Positions 10,129 through 22,123 are shown, numbered from the stretch's first letter. The stretch: 64,000 bases of DNA from Hysterangium stoloniferum (GCA_015178975.1 WHVD01000055.1:1-64000), one strand, 5' to 3'. A program made the numbers and translations. Notes: a model not told the origin generated them from the sequence alone.

Positions 10129-12367
10129 TGTTACGACCGGAAATCCTGCTGGACTCCGGGCACTAACCTATATGCACCCGTGCCCTATACGCACCCATTC
10201 ACCCATTGTCAGTTTACTGGAATTCCCACCAGACTCCGTACATCAGACTTGTCTACATTTGACTTTGTTACATTGTGTTTCAGTCACCGGAAAACCCACC
10301 AGACTCCATTCCCTGTCTATGTCCGACCTCATCCCATGCATCAGTCACCGGACCCTGCTCGTAAAACCCGTCATCCCTCTAACAGAGCCCCGTTCCCATT
10401 TTAGTCAAATGACCTGTCACAATTTGGACTCCACTCCCGCTCCGTTTCCCATTATGGTTTATGATTTCTCACAATTCAGACTCCACTCTGTTCCGTTGTA
10501 GAGAGTTCAATCGGAAAGAGACTAATATGGCTATAGTTTCAAGTCACGTCACAGCACAAATTCTTATATATACTTTGGCACTCAAGACGACTTCTACACA
10601 GCCAAATCAGTTTCATCAAACAGATGACCAAAACTCCATCAAGTTCAACACTGCATCGTCCTCCAAAGTAACCCTCAGTTCCTACTCAAAACCGACTCTT
10701 CACTCCCAAATAGAACTCCAGCCAATAACATCTCGCTTCTCCTCATCCTCAGACATCATTTCCAAGCCCCTACCAGCCCACTCATGCTCCTCCAAGAAAT
10801 ACCATCATTTCCTCCGTCGACAAGGTATTCGACTCTCATATGCTCCAGACGATCCTGCCCTCATTCGTATAGAACACTATGATGGCTCCTCTGAAATCCT
10901 CCACTATCGATTTGATTGAGTGTTCCAGCAGGACTGTTCCCCACCGTCATCGGGAATCTGTTACATGGCAACGTTCACTCCAATAGGAGATCACAGAGGA
11001 CCCAAGTTATTCAGGACCCCGGTTCCAGAGGGAAGTCAAGTAGAGCCTCATCAAGGTCGTCGTCGTTTCGTGTTCCTTGCGTGGTTGTGGAGCCTACTCA
11101 CCACCTGGTTCTAAAATGGTGATTGATTGCATCCCCTCCTTATACTGCAAAACTAGGAACACAATATGTCCAATCTCAGTTCATTGATTGGTAATATTGT
11201 CAAGATTTTGAAATCAAGCATAGCATTTGAGGGTGACACATTATCATGGGATTCTTGAGTGTTTCTGACTCATATCATCGATGTTTCATCAGCCATCACT
11301 TCTATTACTCCATCATCCCTATTGTCTGACTCACTTCCCCTATTGTTCTATTGTGTTTCCCCATTTATCCGTATCACATATCTGATCTCATCTTTTGTTT
11401 GTCATTCTCTTATTGTTCAGCGCAGCCTCCCCCTATTATTGTTCACAGCTTTACTAACACTCCTATTGTGATGACTCAGAAATGACTCACACCATATCAC
11501 ATCATTATTGTGTCGTTGTTTTTTTGTTTTGACCTGTGCTTCCTCATGTATATAAGGGCCTCTCTTTTGCCCACTATTGAACAAGCAATTTCGTTGTATC
11601 TCAAACTCGAAGCTCATTCTTAAGTCAGAAGCTTAAGTCTTACTCAAAGTCTCACTCCTATGGCCAGTAAGGAATACTGTAGTGTCTCTTATTGTTGAAG
11701 TTCTACATTCTACGACATTGGGCTTATGTCAGCCTTTTGTATTCATCTTTGATTACGTCATCCAAGGTCCGATCTCTAGCCTCTCGCTCCGAGTGTGTTT
11801 GGTTATAGACTGGTTTCAAGAACGACTGTGTTAGTGACTGTCATAAAGACTTGACTGTTGCATGCAGGTTATTAGGTATATTCCTAGTAACAAACTTACA
11901 CCGTCCCATTCCTAACACCAAATTTGGTGTTTACTTATCCCGTTTTATGTTTTGCTAGTTTCGTTTCATTATTACTGGATTTGGTATGTCATGCATTCCA
12001 CAGTCTATTTAGTCTGGCAGATATTGTACATACAATCCAGTCAGAAAATCGGCTTAGATTCCCCCCAGTAATCTAATACATTTTCTGCTCTAAACTCCTA
12101 CTTGAATTACACCACTCATGCTAGTTGGAGCCCACAGGCTCTGGCACATCTATCTCTCTTATCTATCTCGACTCACGACCTCTCGACCCATGACCTCCAA
12201 CCTACGACCCCTCGACCCATGAACCCTGCCCGGACTCCCCGGGATTCCCATCTGCCTGTCTGAAATTGGACAACACGATCTTGCGGGCGCAGCCTATAAG
12301 CTGAAGCCAAGTCCTACTGGATATTCTGCAGGTTTCTCTGGAAACCTGCTGTGTACGTACCCTAACA
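10129..12367 (+). repeat. Solo LTR (family B) split by a nested insertion; TSD CATTG
   Basis: The outer parts (10129-10496 and 11901-12367) together match the ~820-bp LTR at 21305-22123. Termini are TGTTACGACC and CCCTAACA. A perfect 5-bp target duplication, CATTG, flanks it (10124-10128 and 12368-12372). A 1.4-kb segment interrupts it at 10497-11900. Confidence 0.9.
10497..11900 (+). mobile_element. Nested retroelement fragment inside the family B LTR
   Basis: The insert begins TGTAGAGAG and ends CTTACA, flanked by CCGT on both sides (10493-10496 and 11901-11904), so the break point is clear by comparison with 21305-22123. Its first third holds an open frame to 10918 with a conserved-looking tail (HHFLRRQG .. 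HYRFD) that I cannot assign; it may be a Gag fragment. The last part has a TATATAAGG box near 11550 and LTR-like sequence to the end. It is probably a truncated element with its 3' LTR. Confidence 0.65.
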
Positions 12368-13224
12368 CATTGTATGTAAACTTACATCTCTCTACAGAAA
12401 AACCACCCATTCCCTTCCTATTTTGGCCCATCCTGAAGTCACAAATTCATTTGAAATTAAGACAGCTGCATAGTTTGTAATGGTGCAGCATATATGTAAA
12501 CTGAAGCCAAGTCTCACCCATTCACAGTCTTTGCTCCTTGGTTTAGTACTTGATTTAGGGACTTAAGGTCTCTATAGTATATTATATTCTCAGCTGATCT
12601 CACTTCCAACATCCTGACCATATCCAGCCTCCATCACATATATGCATAGTCCAATCACTGACTAGATACATATAAAAACTGTACAAGGTGGCAATACATA
12701 TCATTGTAGTAGACTCATGATCAACAGCATCCAACCTCTCTTTTTGACCAAACTCAGCTGATTTCATAGCAATATTCAATCTTTGTTATATATCTAGTGT
12801 AACATCACCAAGTAGACTGCCTATACTGTATACATACTGTCTAAGGTGAAGGGATCATCATGGGCTTGACTGACATTATTCTGCCCATTCCTTATCCTAG
12901 TTGGAATTTGGATTTGGGCTTTTTGGATTTACACCTGAGTCCTTTATATATATCCTCTAACAAAAAACCTGATTTACCATCATATATATTTAAGATTGTC
13001 CATCTTAGATTTTCACAGATACTAGTGCTCCAAAGCAACAAATTCTCACAACCCTTACAGAAGTGTAGAGCAACTGGAAAGAAAAAAATCACAAATAACA
13101 ATGGATTAATAGAAAGGCTAATCAGAGTCTCAACAAGAAATATAATATGATTTGGGTAGGAATGCAGAAGTTGACTGCCAGAGGCTCAAAAGATTTCAAA
13201 CTTCGACACAGCAATCGGTGCTGC
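12368..13224. other. Repeat debris, no gene
   Basis: A degenerate copy of the shared LTR hairpin motif lies at about 12482-12512, marking an old LTR end. The open frame at 12860-13150 has no recognisable features. Confidence 0.5.
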
Positions 13225-13532
13225 GCACTGCTGCGAGGGTGTCGCGAAAAGTTGCCGCGAACACACATTTTGGTTTCAAACTAAAAAAGAGACATATTTT
13301 GAAATGTAATACTCAAAATATCATGTTAAATGATATATGCTATTAGAAGAGGGTCTAATACACCATTTTAAACATTAAAACTAAGTCTTAAAGTAAATTC
13401 ACAGGCCTCCAGTACACATATTGATATATTATGAAGAATAGATGGAAATTTATATCTATTTATGCTAGTCAAATGTGTTTTTGAGGGCATTTTGAGGTGT
13501 TCGCGGCAGTCGCGACACCCTCCGCGGCACTT
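13225..13532. mobile_element. Small terminal-inverted-repeat element (MITE-like)
   Basis: About 40 bp near 13225-13265 (GAGGGTGTCGCGA .. GCCGCGAACAC) recurs inverted near 13492-13532 (GTTCGCGGCAGTCGCGACACCCTC). The GC-rich arms enclose ~230 bp of AT-rich non-coding DNA, as in a non-autonomous DNA transposon. No clean target duplication could be read, so the ends are approximate. It sits about 55 bp upstream of the micro-exon gene and could affect its promoter. Confidence 0.6.
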
Positions 13533-13588
13533 TCCCATGGCCCCTTGTAGCTTCTCACATATCTCAGCCATCCAACATTGAGCACATC

Positions 13589-16500
13589 ATGTCGCAAGAA
13601 CAGCTCGAAAACTCCAATAATCCTGTAGGGAGTACTCATAACAATCGCAGATTTCCTTTCTAATATCCGAATAGCACGTGGAACGTTTTCGAATTTTGGT
13701 TATTGGCAACGCCAACGCTGGAAAGACAACCATTCTAGAAAATGTGTGCCATGCCCAGGGTCGCAAACCGGTCTACCTCAATGTAAGTGATCTGTGCCAT
13801 ACCTAACTGCAATATCCTCAATGCAGTTTACTTTATGCTTTTGTTACTTCCCTGATATAGAGCGATTCAAAGTTGGAGCCGTCGGCCTCGGTCTGTGTTG
13901 GATCAACTTACACCTCCAGTGGTGGTGCACTCATGATAATTTTTTAGCCTGGAAACCATGAGATCGAACACCAGTTTCAATATCCAACTGCTCACGGCTT
14001 TGTATTTCATGACTCCTGTGGGTTCGAAGCGGGTGGTGCTGTCGAACTGCAAAAAGTCAAGCACTTTATCGAAAACCGAGCAAAGGGTGGGCAATTAAAG
14101 GATCAATTGCATGCCATCTGGTGCGCTGAAGTTCTGTGTTACTTTTCCAATTTCTGACTTTTGCGGTTCAGGTATTGCTTGCCGATTAGTAACGATAGAG
14201 GGATGACCAATGCAGAGATGAGTCTGTTTGAGAGCGGCACGGGAAATGGTCAGCGAATGTCTGCGTCATGAGCTGAGCCTACTGATTATCATCCAAGTCC
14301 CCATTATCGCCATTTTCACGAATATGGATGCTCTGGACCAGGTGGCACGCAACCAGTTAATGTTTAGCGACGATGACATTTCTTGTGAAGAAATTGAAGA
14401 ACAAGTTCCCAATCTGGCAGAGGTCCTGTTTCGAAAGAAATATCTCAAACGACTCGATGTAGTAAAACACAAGCCTCGTTATGTCGTGCTGCTCCGTGGT
14501 ATGCTCCTTGTCGATGACACAGCAACCCGCTCAGCCATACTGCTCAGACATGAACAAAGAGGATACTAATTGTGAGGAACTGATCGTGAGAACCTCACAG
14601 GCCCTTGACCGACACTCTGAAACTGTTCTGTCTGTCGATATTGCGGATCGATATTGACTCTCGTATCAAACAAGTTATCAACAGGTGAGCTACCCAGTTC
14701 TCCGCCTTCAAAGCAGACGACCAATACATGGATATCCAAGGATAATTATACCGCAGGTGCAAGGTGAGGGAGGATATGGCCAATGCAAGATGCAAGACAG
14801 ACTATTGAATTCATGGGTATCACTTTTCTCAGCTGTTCTCAAATCAGGTACATTTTCCGAAGAACAAGCAAAATCCTTTTTCTGCAAGGTCATGTGTTGT
14901 TTTCCACACGTCTTGGTGCGAGAATGCTGTAACTCCTGCACTTACATGTTTTAACGTTGGTAACAACAGCCCGTGAGTGACTCGCAGCTATCCTCTTGTC
15001 ATGTCATTCCCTGATATTTCATTGGTAGAGTGTGAGTGTCCATACGTATGTTGACAATATCCGGAGATTATTGATTCCAGTATCTTGACCTTTGAGTTTG
15101 TGAGTTGATCTTCCTTGTGATTGTAATTGCCTCATCTAATTTAACGTCATTGCTTCTGAGCAGAATGTAGGTCTACCTTGAAAAATGTTATCACTATGTT
15201 GATTTCCCCTTCTCCTTGCTCATCACAGAAAGTATGTAACACAATTTCACTGCAGTCTTCTTTTTTCTGTTCACAATCATTGAATTATTTTATCATTATG
15301 TTTCCAGTTGGTGAGTATTTTAGCAAATATGATTGTAATACTGCTCAAGCTAGTTTATCATCCACTGCCCTCTTTTAGATTGTGAGTATGGCTTCTTCAT
15401 ATTTTTGTTTGGCTTCTGAGATATTTGACAGGTGGTAAGCCCTTGCTGTTGTTTCAAGGCTGTATAAGCTTCATCTGGTACATTGCTAATAGAATGTGAG
15501 TCTGTCTCCGCCCAGTTTTGCATATACTGGCTCATAACTGTTCCTGTAAACTACCATGTGGCAGATGGTGAGTCTTTTTGTACTGCATGTCCCTTTAGTG
15601 GCTCAATGACCTGTGGATGACTCAGGATGTATGTATGCACATCCAATGCACAAATGATTGATGCATGCTAATAAGAGTATGATCCAACTGGTTTTAAACT
15701 GTACAGAAAGTGAGTATGCTTATATGGTTATATTGAAGTTAACCTTATACAGTATGATTTCTACATTCTGAAAAGAATGTAAATTCCCTCTGAGTTCTAA
15801 ATACATACTTCATTCACTCACAGCAATTTTGTGCCTCCTTGGACTTGATAGGCTGTAAGTCGGAATATTTTGTGGATTTGGTTACTAAGAAATTCTAATA
15901 CCATATTTGTAATCCTCAAACAGGTTGATGTGAGTGTCTCTCCCAAACAACTATAGTATGCTTATTAAAAATGGTGTTTGTGATAGGCTGTAAGCACTGC
16001 CTATTGAAGGTTTGGAACCCAGTTCATGATGTGTTGTTTCATCTTACCAACAGTCTGTATGTGTTGTCTGGTTAAATGCATTGTCAAGGTCTGGATAACA
16101 ATGCTTACGCTCTTGGTTATGTGGATTACCTACAGAGAGTGAGTGTATCTGACTGTTGCATTCCATGGCTAAATGGGCTGTGGACAATTTAGGAGGTTAG
16201 TCATCTACTTGTTGTCATGTATAGGAATGTGTTGAGTGGTGTATTCATTGGATGTAAATCAGAGTGTATGTGTTTTCCTTTTTGTAACAAATTGAAGAAG
16301 GGTACTCAATGGGATTTCCATCTGGGATTGCAGGTGGTGAGGATTCCTTCCTTGCTTGTAATCAGAATGATTATCACAAACTAAACTGATGTCTTGAACA
16401 ATTGTTTGGGTGGTCATTATAGGATGTAAGTTTTTCCTCCTTTTCTGCCCCTCATGGCTTATCTCCCTTGGTCTTCCCAGGTTGTGAGTTTCTGACTTTT

Positions 16501-19402
16501 TCCTCCTTATCTGCCCCTCATGGCTCATCTTCCTTGGCATTCTCTTTCCAGGGAGTGAGTTTCTGACTTTTCCTCTTTGTCTGCCCCTCATGGCTCATCT
16601 CCCTTGACATGCTCTTCCCAGTTTGTGAGTTTCTGACTTTGTCCTCCTTGTCTGCCCCTCATGGCTCATCTCCCTTGGCATGTTCTTCCCAGGATGTGAG
16701 CTTCTGACTTTTTCCTCCTTGTCTGCCCCTCATCATCTCCCTTGGCATGCTCTTCCCAGATTGTGAGTTTCTGACTGTGTCCTCCTTGTCTGCCCCTCAT
16801 GGCTCATCTTCCTTGGCATGCTCTTCCCAGGATGTGAGTTTCTGACTTTGTCCTCCTTGTCTGCCCCTCATGGCTCATCTCCCTTGGCATGCTCTTCCCA
16901 GTTTGTGAGTTTCTGACTTTGTCCTCCTTGTCTGCCCCTCGTGGCTCATCTTCCTTGGCATGCTCTTCCCAGCAAGTGAGTTTTTGACTTTGTCCTCCTT
17001 GTCTGCCCATCTCATCTCCCTTGGCATCCTCTTCCCAGCAAGTGAATTTCTGACTTTGTCCTTCTTGTCTGCCCCTCATGGCTCATCTCCCTTGGTATCC
17101 TCTTCCCAGCGAGTGAGTTTCTGACTTTGTCCTCCTTGGCTGCCCCTCATGGCTCATCTCCCTTGGCATGCTCTTCCCAGTTTGTGAGTTTCTGACTTTT
17201 TCCTCCTTGTCTGCCCCTCATGACTCATCTCCCTTTATCCTCTTCCCAGGTTGTGAGTTTCTGACTTTGTCCTCCTTGTCTGCCCCTCATGGCTTATCTC
17301 CCTTGGCATCCTCTTCCCAGTTTGTGAGTTTCTGACTTTGTCCTCCTTGTCTGCCCCTCATGGCTTATCTCCCTTGTCATCCTCTTCCTAGTTTGTGAGT
17401 TTCTGACTTTGTCCTCCTTGTCTGCCCCTCATGGCTCATCTCCCTTGGCATGCTCTTCCCAGCAAGTGAGTTTCTGACTTTTTCCTCCTTCTGTGGCCCT
17501 CATGGCTCATGTCCCTTGGCATGCTCTTCCCAGTTTGTGAGTTTCTGACTTTGTCCTCCTTGTCTGCCCCTCATGGCTCATATCCCTTGGCATGCTCTTC
17601 CCAGGAAGTGAGTTTCTGACTTTTTCCTCCTTGTCTGGCCCTCATGGCTCATCTCTCTTGGCATGCTCTTCCCAGTTTGTGAGTTTCTGACTTTGTCCTC
17701 CTTGTCTGCCCCTCATGGCTCATCTCCCTTGGCATCCTCTTCCCAGCAAGTGAGTTTCTGACTATGTCCTCCTTGTCTGCCCCTCATGGCTCATCTCCCT
17801 TGGCATCCTCTTCCAGGATGTGAATTTTTGACTTTGTCCTCTTTGTCTGCCCCTCATAGCTCATCTCCCTTGGCATCCTCTTCCCAGTTTGTGAGTTTCT
17901 GACTTTGTCCTCATTGTTTGCCCCTCATGGCTCATCTCCCTTGGCATCCTCTTTCCAGGAAGTGAGTTTCTGACTTTGTTCTCCTTGTCTGCCCCTCATG
18001 GCTCATCTCCCTTGGCATCCTCTTCCCAGGAAGTGAGTTTCTGACTTTGTTCTCCTTGTCTGCCCCTCGTGGCTTATCTCCTTTGGCATCCTCTTCCCAG
18101 GAAGTGAGTTTCTGATTTTGTCCTCCTTGTCTGCCCCTCACGGCTCATCTCCCTTGGCATCCTCTTCCCAGGATGTGAGTTTCTGACTTTGTCCTCCTTG
18201 TCTGCCCCTCATGGCTCATCTCCCTTGGCATCTTCTTCCTAGATTGTGAGTTACTGACTCTGTCCTCCTTGTTTGCCCCTCATGGCTATCTCCCTTGGCA
18301 TGCTCTTCCCAGGAAGTGAGTTTCTGACTTTGTTCTCCTTGTCTGCCCCTCATGGCTCATCTCCCTTGGCATCCTCTTCCCAGGAAGTGAGTTTCTGACT
18401 TTGTTCTCCTTGTCTGCCCCTCATGGCTTATCTCCCTTGGCATCCTCTCCCCAGGATGTGAGTTTCTGACCTTTTCCTCCTTGTCTGCCCCTCATGGCTC
18501 ATCTCCCTTGGTATGCTTTTCCCAGTTTGTGAGTTTCTGACTTTGTCCTCTTTGTCTGCCCCTCATGGCTCATCTCCCTTGGTCCCTTGGTGTGCTCTTC
18601 CCAGTTTGTGAGTTTCTGACTTTGTCCTCCTTGTCTGCCCCTCATGGCTCTTCTCCCTTGACATCCTCTTCCCAGCGAGTGAGTTTCTGACTTTTCCCTC
18701 CTTCTCTGGCCCTCATCGCCCATCTCCATTGGCATCCTCTTCCCGGGATGTGCATTTCTGACCTTTTCCTCCCTCTCTGTCCCTTATGGCTCATCTCCCT
18801 TGGTATGCTCTTTCTAGGATGTGAGTTTTTGATTTTGATTTTCCCTGTTTCCCTCCCATGACTTCTCTTCCTGGGTGTGATCACCCTATATTTTGGAATT
18901 GTTTCTATTTTCGATTTTATTTTTGTTCTTTTCTTTTTTTGACAATTGTGTTGTCCTCATTCTTTTATTCCCTCAGCATTACTACTCCCAACAATGCTTT
19001 TTCTCCATCTCAACACATCCAGGATATGAGGTATGATAAACTTTGTGAATATCTAGCTAATGGTTACCATTGGTTTATTTAACCTCTCAGTCATGTTCTG
19101 GCTTGCCCCAATGCAAGGTTGTCTGGCTTAGCATTGGTACTTTGCACTTACTTGTTCAACTTGTTTCACCCTTTAACATATCATTCTTAGCTGCCATGGT
19201 CATCAGTTGTCATTTGCTTGATACTCCACCAAGTTTGGACTTTCAAGAGATTGCTAAGTCTTATATGGCTTCTTCAGCTAGGACTTTGGTGGATGATGTG
19301 AAGAAAGCATTTCAGAAAGCAATTTCTTGTAGTGATGGAGATGGAGATGTAGTCTTTGATATAATGAAGAAGAGGGTCCCAAGTATGTTTCTCCCCCTTT
19401 GA
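13589..19402 (+). CDS. P-loop GTPase-like gene with a chain of 55 micro-exons
   Basis: Early exons read in one frame: 13589-13624, 13675-13782, 13861-13890, 13948-14120, 14172-14248, 14298-14498, 14548-14684. They encode G1 (GNANAGKT, Walker A, about residue 20), G3 (DSCG within HDSCGFEAGG) and G4 (TNMD within FTNMDALD), as in G-domain proteins expanded in mushrooms. One extra base near 14612 breaks the frame before the RIDIDSRIKQ segment; exons near 14757-14763 and 14833-14847 are uncertain. An exon ending CCFPHVL (14889-14915) precedes 55 micro-exons (14970-18820), all multiples of 3 nt. Then come 18977-19030, a segment from about 19091 to 19149, and a final exon from 19196 (AAMVISCHLLD ..) to the stop at 19402. 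The last exon may instead splice onward at a GTATGT near 19383. The array could alternatively be removed as one large intron, which would also keep frame. Confidence 0.7.
14970..18820 (+). other. Chain of consecutive single-codon micro-exons
   Basis: The pattern (pyrimidine-rich)AG | three bases | GTGAGT/GTAAGT/GTATGT recurs 55 times at 50-86 bp spacing, apart from one double-length gap where a unit decayed. One exon, at 15924-15929, is 6 nt. The first 22 are separated by unrelated introns. They are CCC 14970, AGT 15029, TTT 15097, AAT 15164, AAA 15229, TTG 15308, ATT 15379, GTG 15432, AAT 15493, ATG 15565, GAT 15626, AAA 15707, AAT 15776, GCT 15852, GTTGAT 15924, GCT 15987, TCT 16054, AGA 16136, GAG 16193, AGT 16263, GTG 16334, GAT 16423. 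Read as codons, the first 20 residues are PSFNKLIVNMDKNAVDASRE. The remaining 33 lie in the tandem array. No triplet changes the reading frame and none is a stop codon. Confidence 0.8.
16426..18820 (+). repeat. Tandem array of ~70-bp intron-plus-triplet units
   Basis: About 34 units share the core GTGAGTTTCTGACTTTGTCC, a CCCCTCATGGCTCATCTCCC segment with two YTNAY branch-point candidates, and CTCTTCCCAG, then a variable triplet. Triplet counts are TTT 10, GAA 6, GAT 6, CAA 4, GTT 2, ATT 2, CGA 2, GGA 1. Unit length varies from about 55 to 74 bp. One unit near 18745-18757 has lost both its acceptor (AG to GG) and its donor (GTGAGT to GTGCAT). Open frames on the minus strand here are by-products of the repeat. 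Confidence 0.93.
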
Positions 19403-20422
19403 TCATCTGCTAGTGATGATACTTACTGCACCACTTGTGGTTGTTGTAGCTTTTGCCATTTCTAGTCAGTATTAGCTCTCATTTGTGCATTATTTTATGG
19501 AAGACCAGGTGGAGTAATTTGCTGCCCATGTAAATGTTAAATGGTGTGTAACAAATGTTCATGGTTTGAATACATCTGTCTCTGTATCTTGCAATTCTAT
19601 AAATACTTTGGAGTTCCATCCTTGTGGTTCTTCATGCACAACATGTGTGAACAGTCTACATACATACTGAGTACTACCATCTCACAGTTTTGTGAACTGT
19701 CTGAGTTGTGGATGCTTGAAAATCCACAAAACAATGATGGATGAGCTCAGCTTGTTCCATGGATTAGTTTTTCACCTGGAGGTTCTTGCCTGTTCCTGGG
19801 TAGGTCCATGTATGTACATAGCCAATTGTCCTATGTTGGTTTTATGTGTCACTATACATATATGTATTACATATTGTTCTCAAAAACTAATGTCCCATTA
19901 TGTAAGAGGACCCTCTGTCACAGACCCCAGGGAGCACTGTTGTGAGCCCTAACTCCCCTGAAAACACTGTCATTTATTCAAAACCATGGTTCCTCATCTT
20001 ATTGAAGCCCCTGAGTCCACAGTCCAACACCTTGCATTTAAGCCCTGCCATCCCTTCCCCAGACTTTCTTGCCTAATGCCAAGTATTCCTATCTATTCCC
20101 CTTCCCTTCCCTCTCTTTGTGGATATCAATTACTCTTCCTAATATGTACCTCAGAGAAATATGTGGCTAACTCCAGAGGCTTGTAGCATTAGTGTTCCTT
20201 TGTGGGGAGGTCCTTGTTCCATATTAGGTATAGACTACTGGGTGCCTATGGGTCACATCTCACAGGGGGAATTCCTTAGACAGTTTCTCTTTGGATTCCC
20301 TCCTGCTAGGTGAGCTAGATAGTTATTTGTATGTATATATATCATTCTAATATACTTTGGTGTGAAGAGTCATGGAAGTTCTGACTGCTCTATATACAAA
20401 ATAAATTGACTGTCTAGATACA
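19403..20422. other. Non-coding stretch
   Basis: No recognisable gene. Possible 3' end of the GTPase gene if its last exon splices onward. The segment near 20350-20420 is repeat DNA related to 7674-7760. Confidence 0.5.
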
Positions 20423-21185
20423 TGTTATGACTGTGTTGCAACCCTGTCACAACCCAACGGTCCCTGATGATACTATTGTCTGCCTACATTTCAAGTTATT
20501 GGCCAAGTCATTGTATCGGCAACTGTCGGTACACCGACACTGATATATACCTTCACAGCAATTAAACCCTGTTTATGCCCCTGTCAAGTTATACTCATAC
20601 CATCTGGTTATGCTTTGATATGTCCCCTTTTTATTTATGATGATCTGTTCTACTCTATGTCTATGTTTCACATATGCCCATATATACTTGTAGCTCTTGG
20701 ACTATTCCCTTTCCCGTAATTCCACTCTCGGTTAATCATAGCTTCCGATCTTATCATAACCTTCCAGTTCCTAGTCAAGTTTATTTGTCACTAATTGGAC
20801 ATTCCTGCTCTTACCTTAGTTAGTATTTCGAGATGCCAATAACTAGTATTTAAGTCCAACTGTAATGTAGCTACAAAGCAATCAGAATATCGACTCAGAA
20901 CACTTGTATACATCTCTCATAGTCTCACTCTAAGCATCCCACTCTCCACCTCTGCTTGCACCTGCTCACCCTCAGTTTCTGACCCTTCAACCCAACCCTC
21001 AACTTATCCTTTGGCTTCCAATTGACTTACTGAGAGGATTATTCAACAGGACTAGTTTCCCACCTGCCTGAAATTTAAGGACACCTGACAGTAACTTGCA
21101 AGGGTGCAGCATATAAGCTGAAGCCAAGTCCTTCTGTTTGGTCCCCATTGGTCTACCAACACCAGTCAGTTTTCTGTTCTTAACA
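20423..21185 (+). repeat. Solo LTR, family A
   Basis: It runs from TGTTATGACT to TTCTTAACA and has the same internal landmarks as 6899-7619. Flanking pentamers ATACA (20418-20422) and GTACA (21186-21190) match at four of five bases, consistent with an aged target duplication. Confidence 0.9.
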
Positions 21186-21304
21186 GTACAACATGACAAT
21201 ATATTGACTATCAAAGTACAATATAGAAAATAAAATAGGGTTAGTCAATTTTAGTAGCCTTGGGATAGTTAAGATGACTAATAGATAATGGAATTGACCT
21301 AATG

Positions 21305-22123
21305 TGTTACGACTGGAATTCCCGCTGGACTCTGGGCACTAACTTATACGCACCTGCACCCTATACACACCAATTGTCAGTTTACCAGAATTCCCACTGG
21401 ACTCTGTATGTCAGACTTGTCCACGTTCGACTTCATTACTTCATTTATCAGTCACCGGAATACCCACTGGACTCTGTCCCTGTCTATGTCTGACTCTGTC
21501 CCACACATCAGTCACTGGACCCCACTCGGAAAACCCATCATCCCTCTAACTGAGCCCCGTTCCTGTTATAGTCAAATGACCTGTCACGATTTGGACTCCA
21601 CTCCCACTCCATTCCCATTATGGTTTTATGACCTGTCACGATTCAGACTCCACTTCCATTCCATCCCATTCCTAACACCAAGTTTGGTGTTTACTTATCT
21701 TGTTTTATGTTTGTTAGTTTCATTTTCATTATTACTGGATTTGGTATGTTATTCATTCCACAGTCTATATGGTCTGGCAGATGTTGTACATACAATCCAG
21801 TCAGAAAATCAGCTTAGATTCTCCCCAGTAATCTAGTACATTTTCCGGTCTAAACTCCTCTTTGAATTACACTGCTCTCACTAGTTGGAGCCCATGGGCT
21901 CTGACACATCTATCAACCTCTGACTTATCTATCTCGACTCCCTGACCTCTTGACCCACAACCTCTCGACCCATGAACTCCACCCAAACTCCCCGGGATTC
22001 CTGTCTGCCTATTTGAAATTGGACAACACGATCTCATGAGGGTGCAGCCTATAAGCTGAAGCCAAGTCCTACTGGATTTCCTGTGGGTTTCTCCAGAAAC
22101 CCTCTGTGTATGCACCCTTAACA
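21305..22123 (+). repeat. Solo LTR, family B
   Basis: Termini are TGTTACGACT and CTTAACA. It aligns with the outer parts of 10129-12367. Flanks TAATG and TTATG match at four of five bases. The shared hairpin motif lies at about 22040-22070. Confidence 0.9.

Noticed and set aside
10461-11122. Short genes upstream of 11122
   Set aside because: They lie in a nested retroelement fragment, start in LTR sequence and show no domain I can name; treated as element remnants.
13589-13740. Frameshift just before the P-loop of the GTPase
   Set aside because: A 50-nt intron (13625-13674) with a CTAAT branch point restores the frame, so no mutation is needed.
16426-18820. CRISPR-like array (regular repeat with variable part)
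   Set aside because: The variable part is only 3 bp, the repeat is ~67 bp, and the sequence is eukaryotic with splice signals at each junction.
16259-18884. Minus-strand Lys/Glu/Arg-rich open frames
   Set aside because: They are reverse readings of the intron array; the plus-strand splice signals explain the sequence better.
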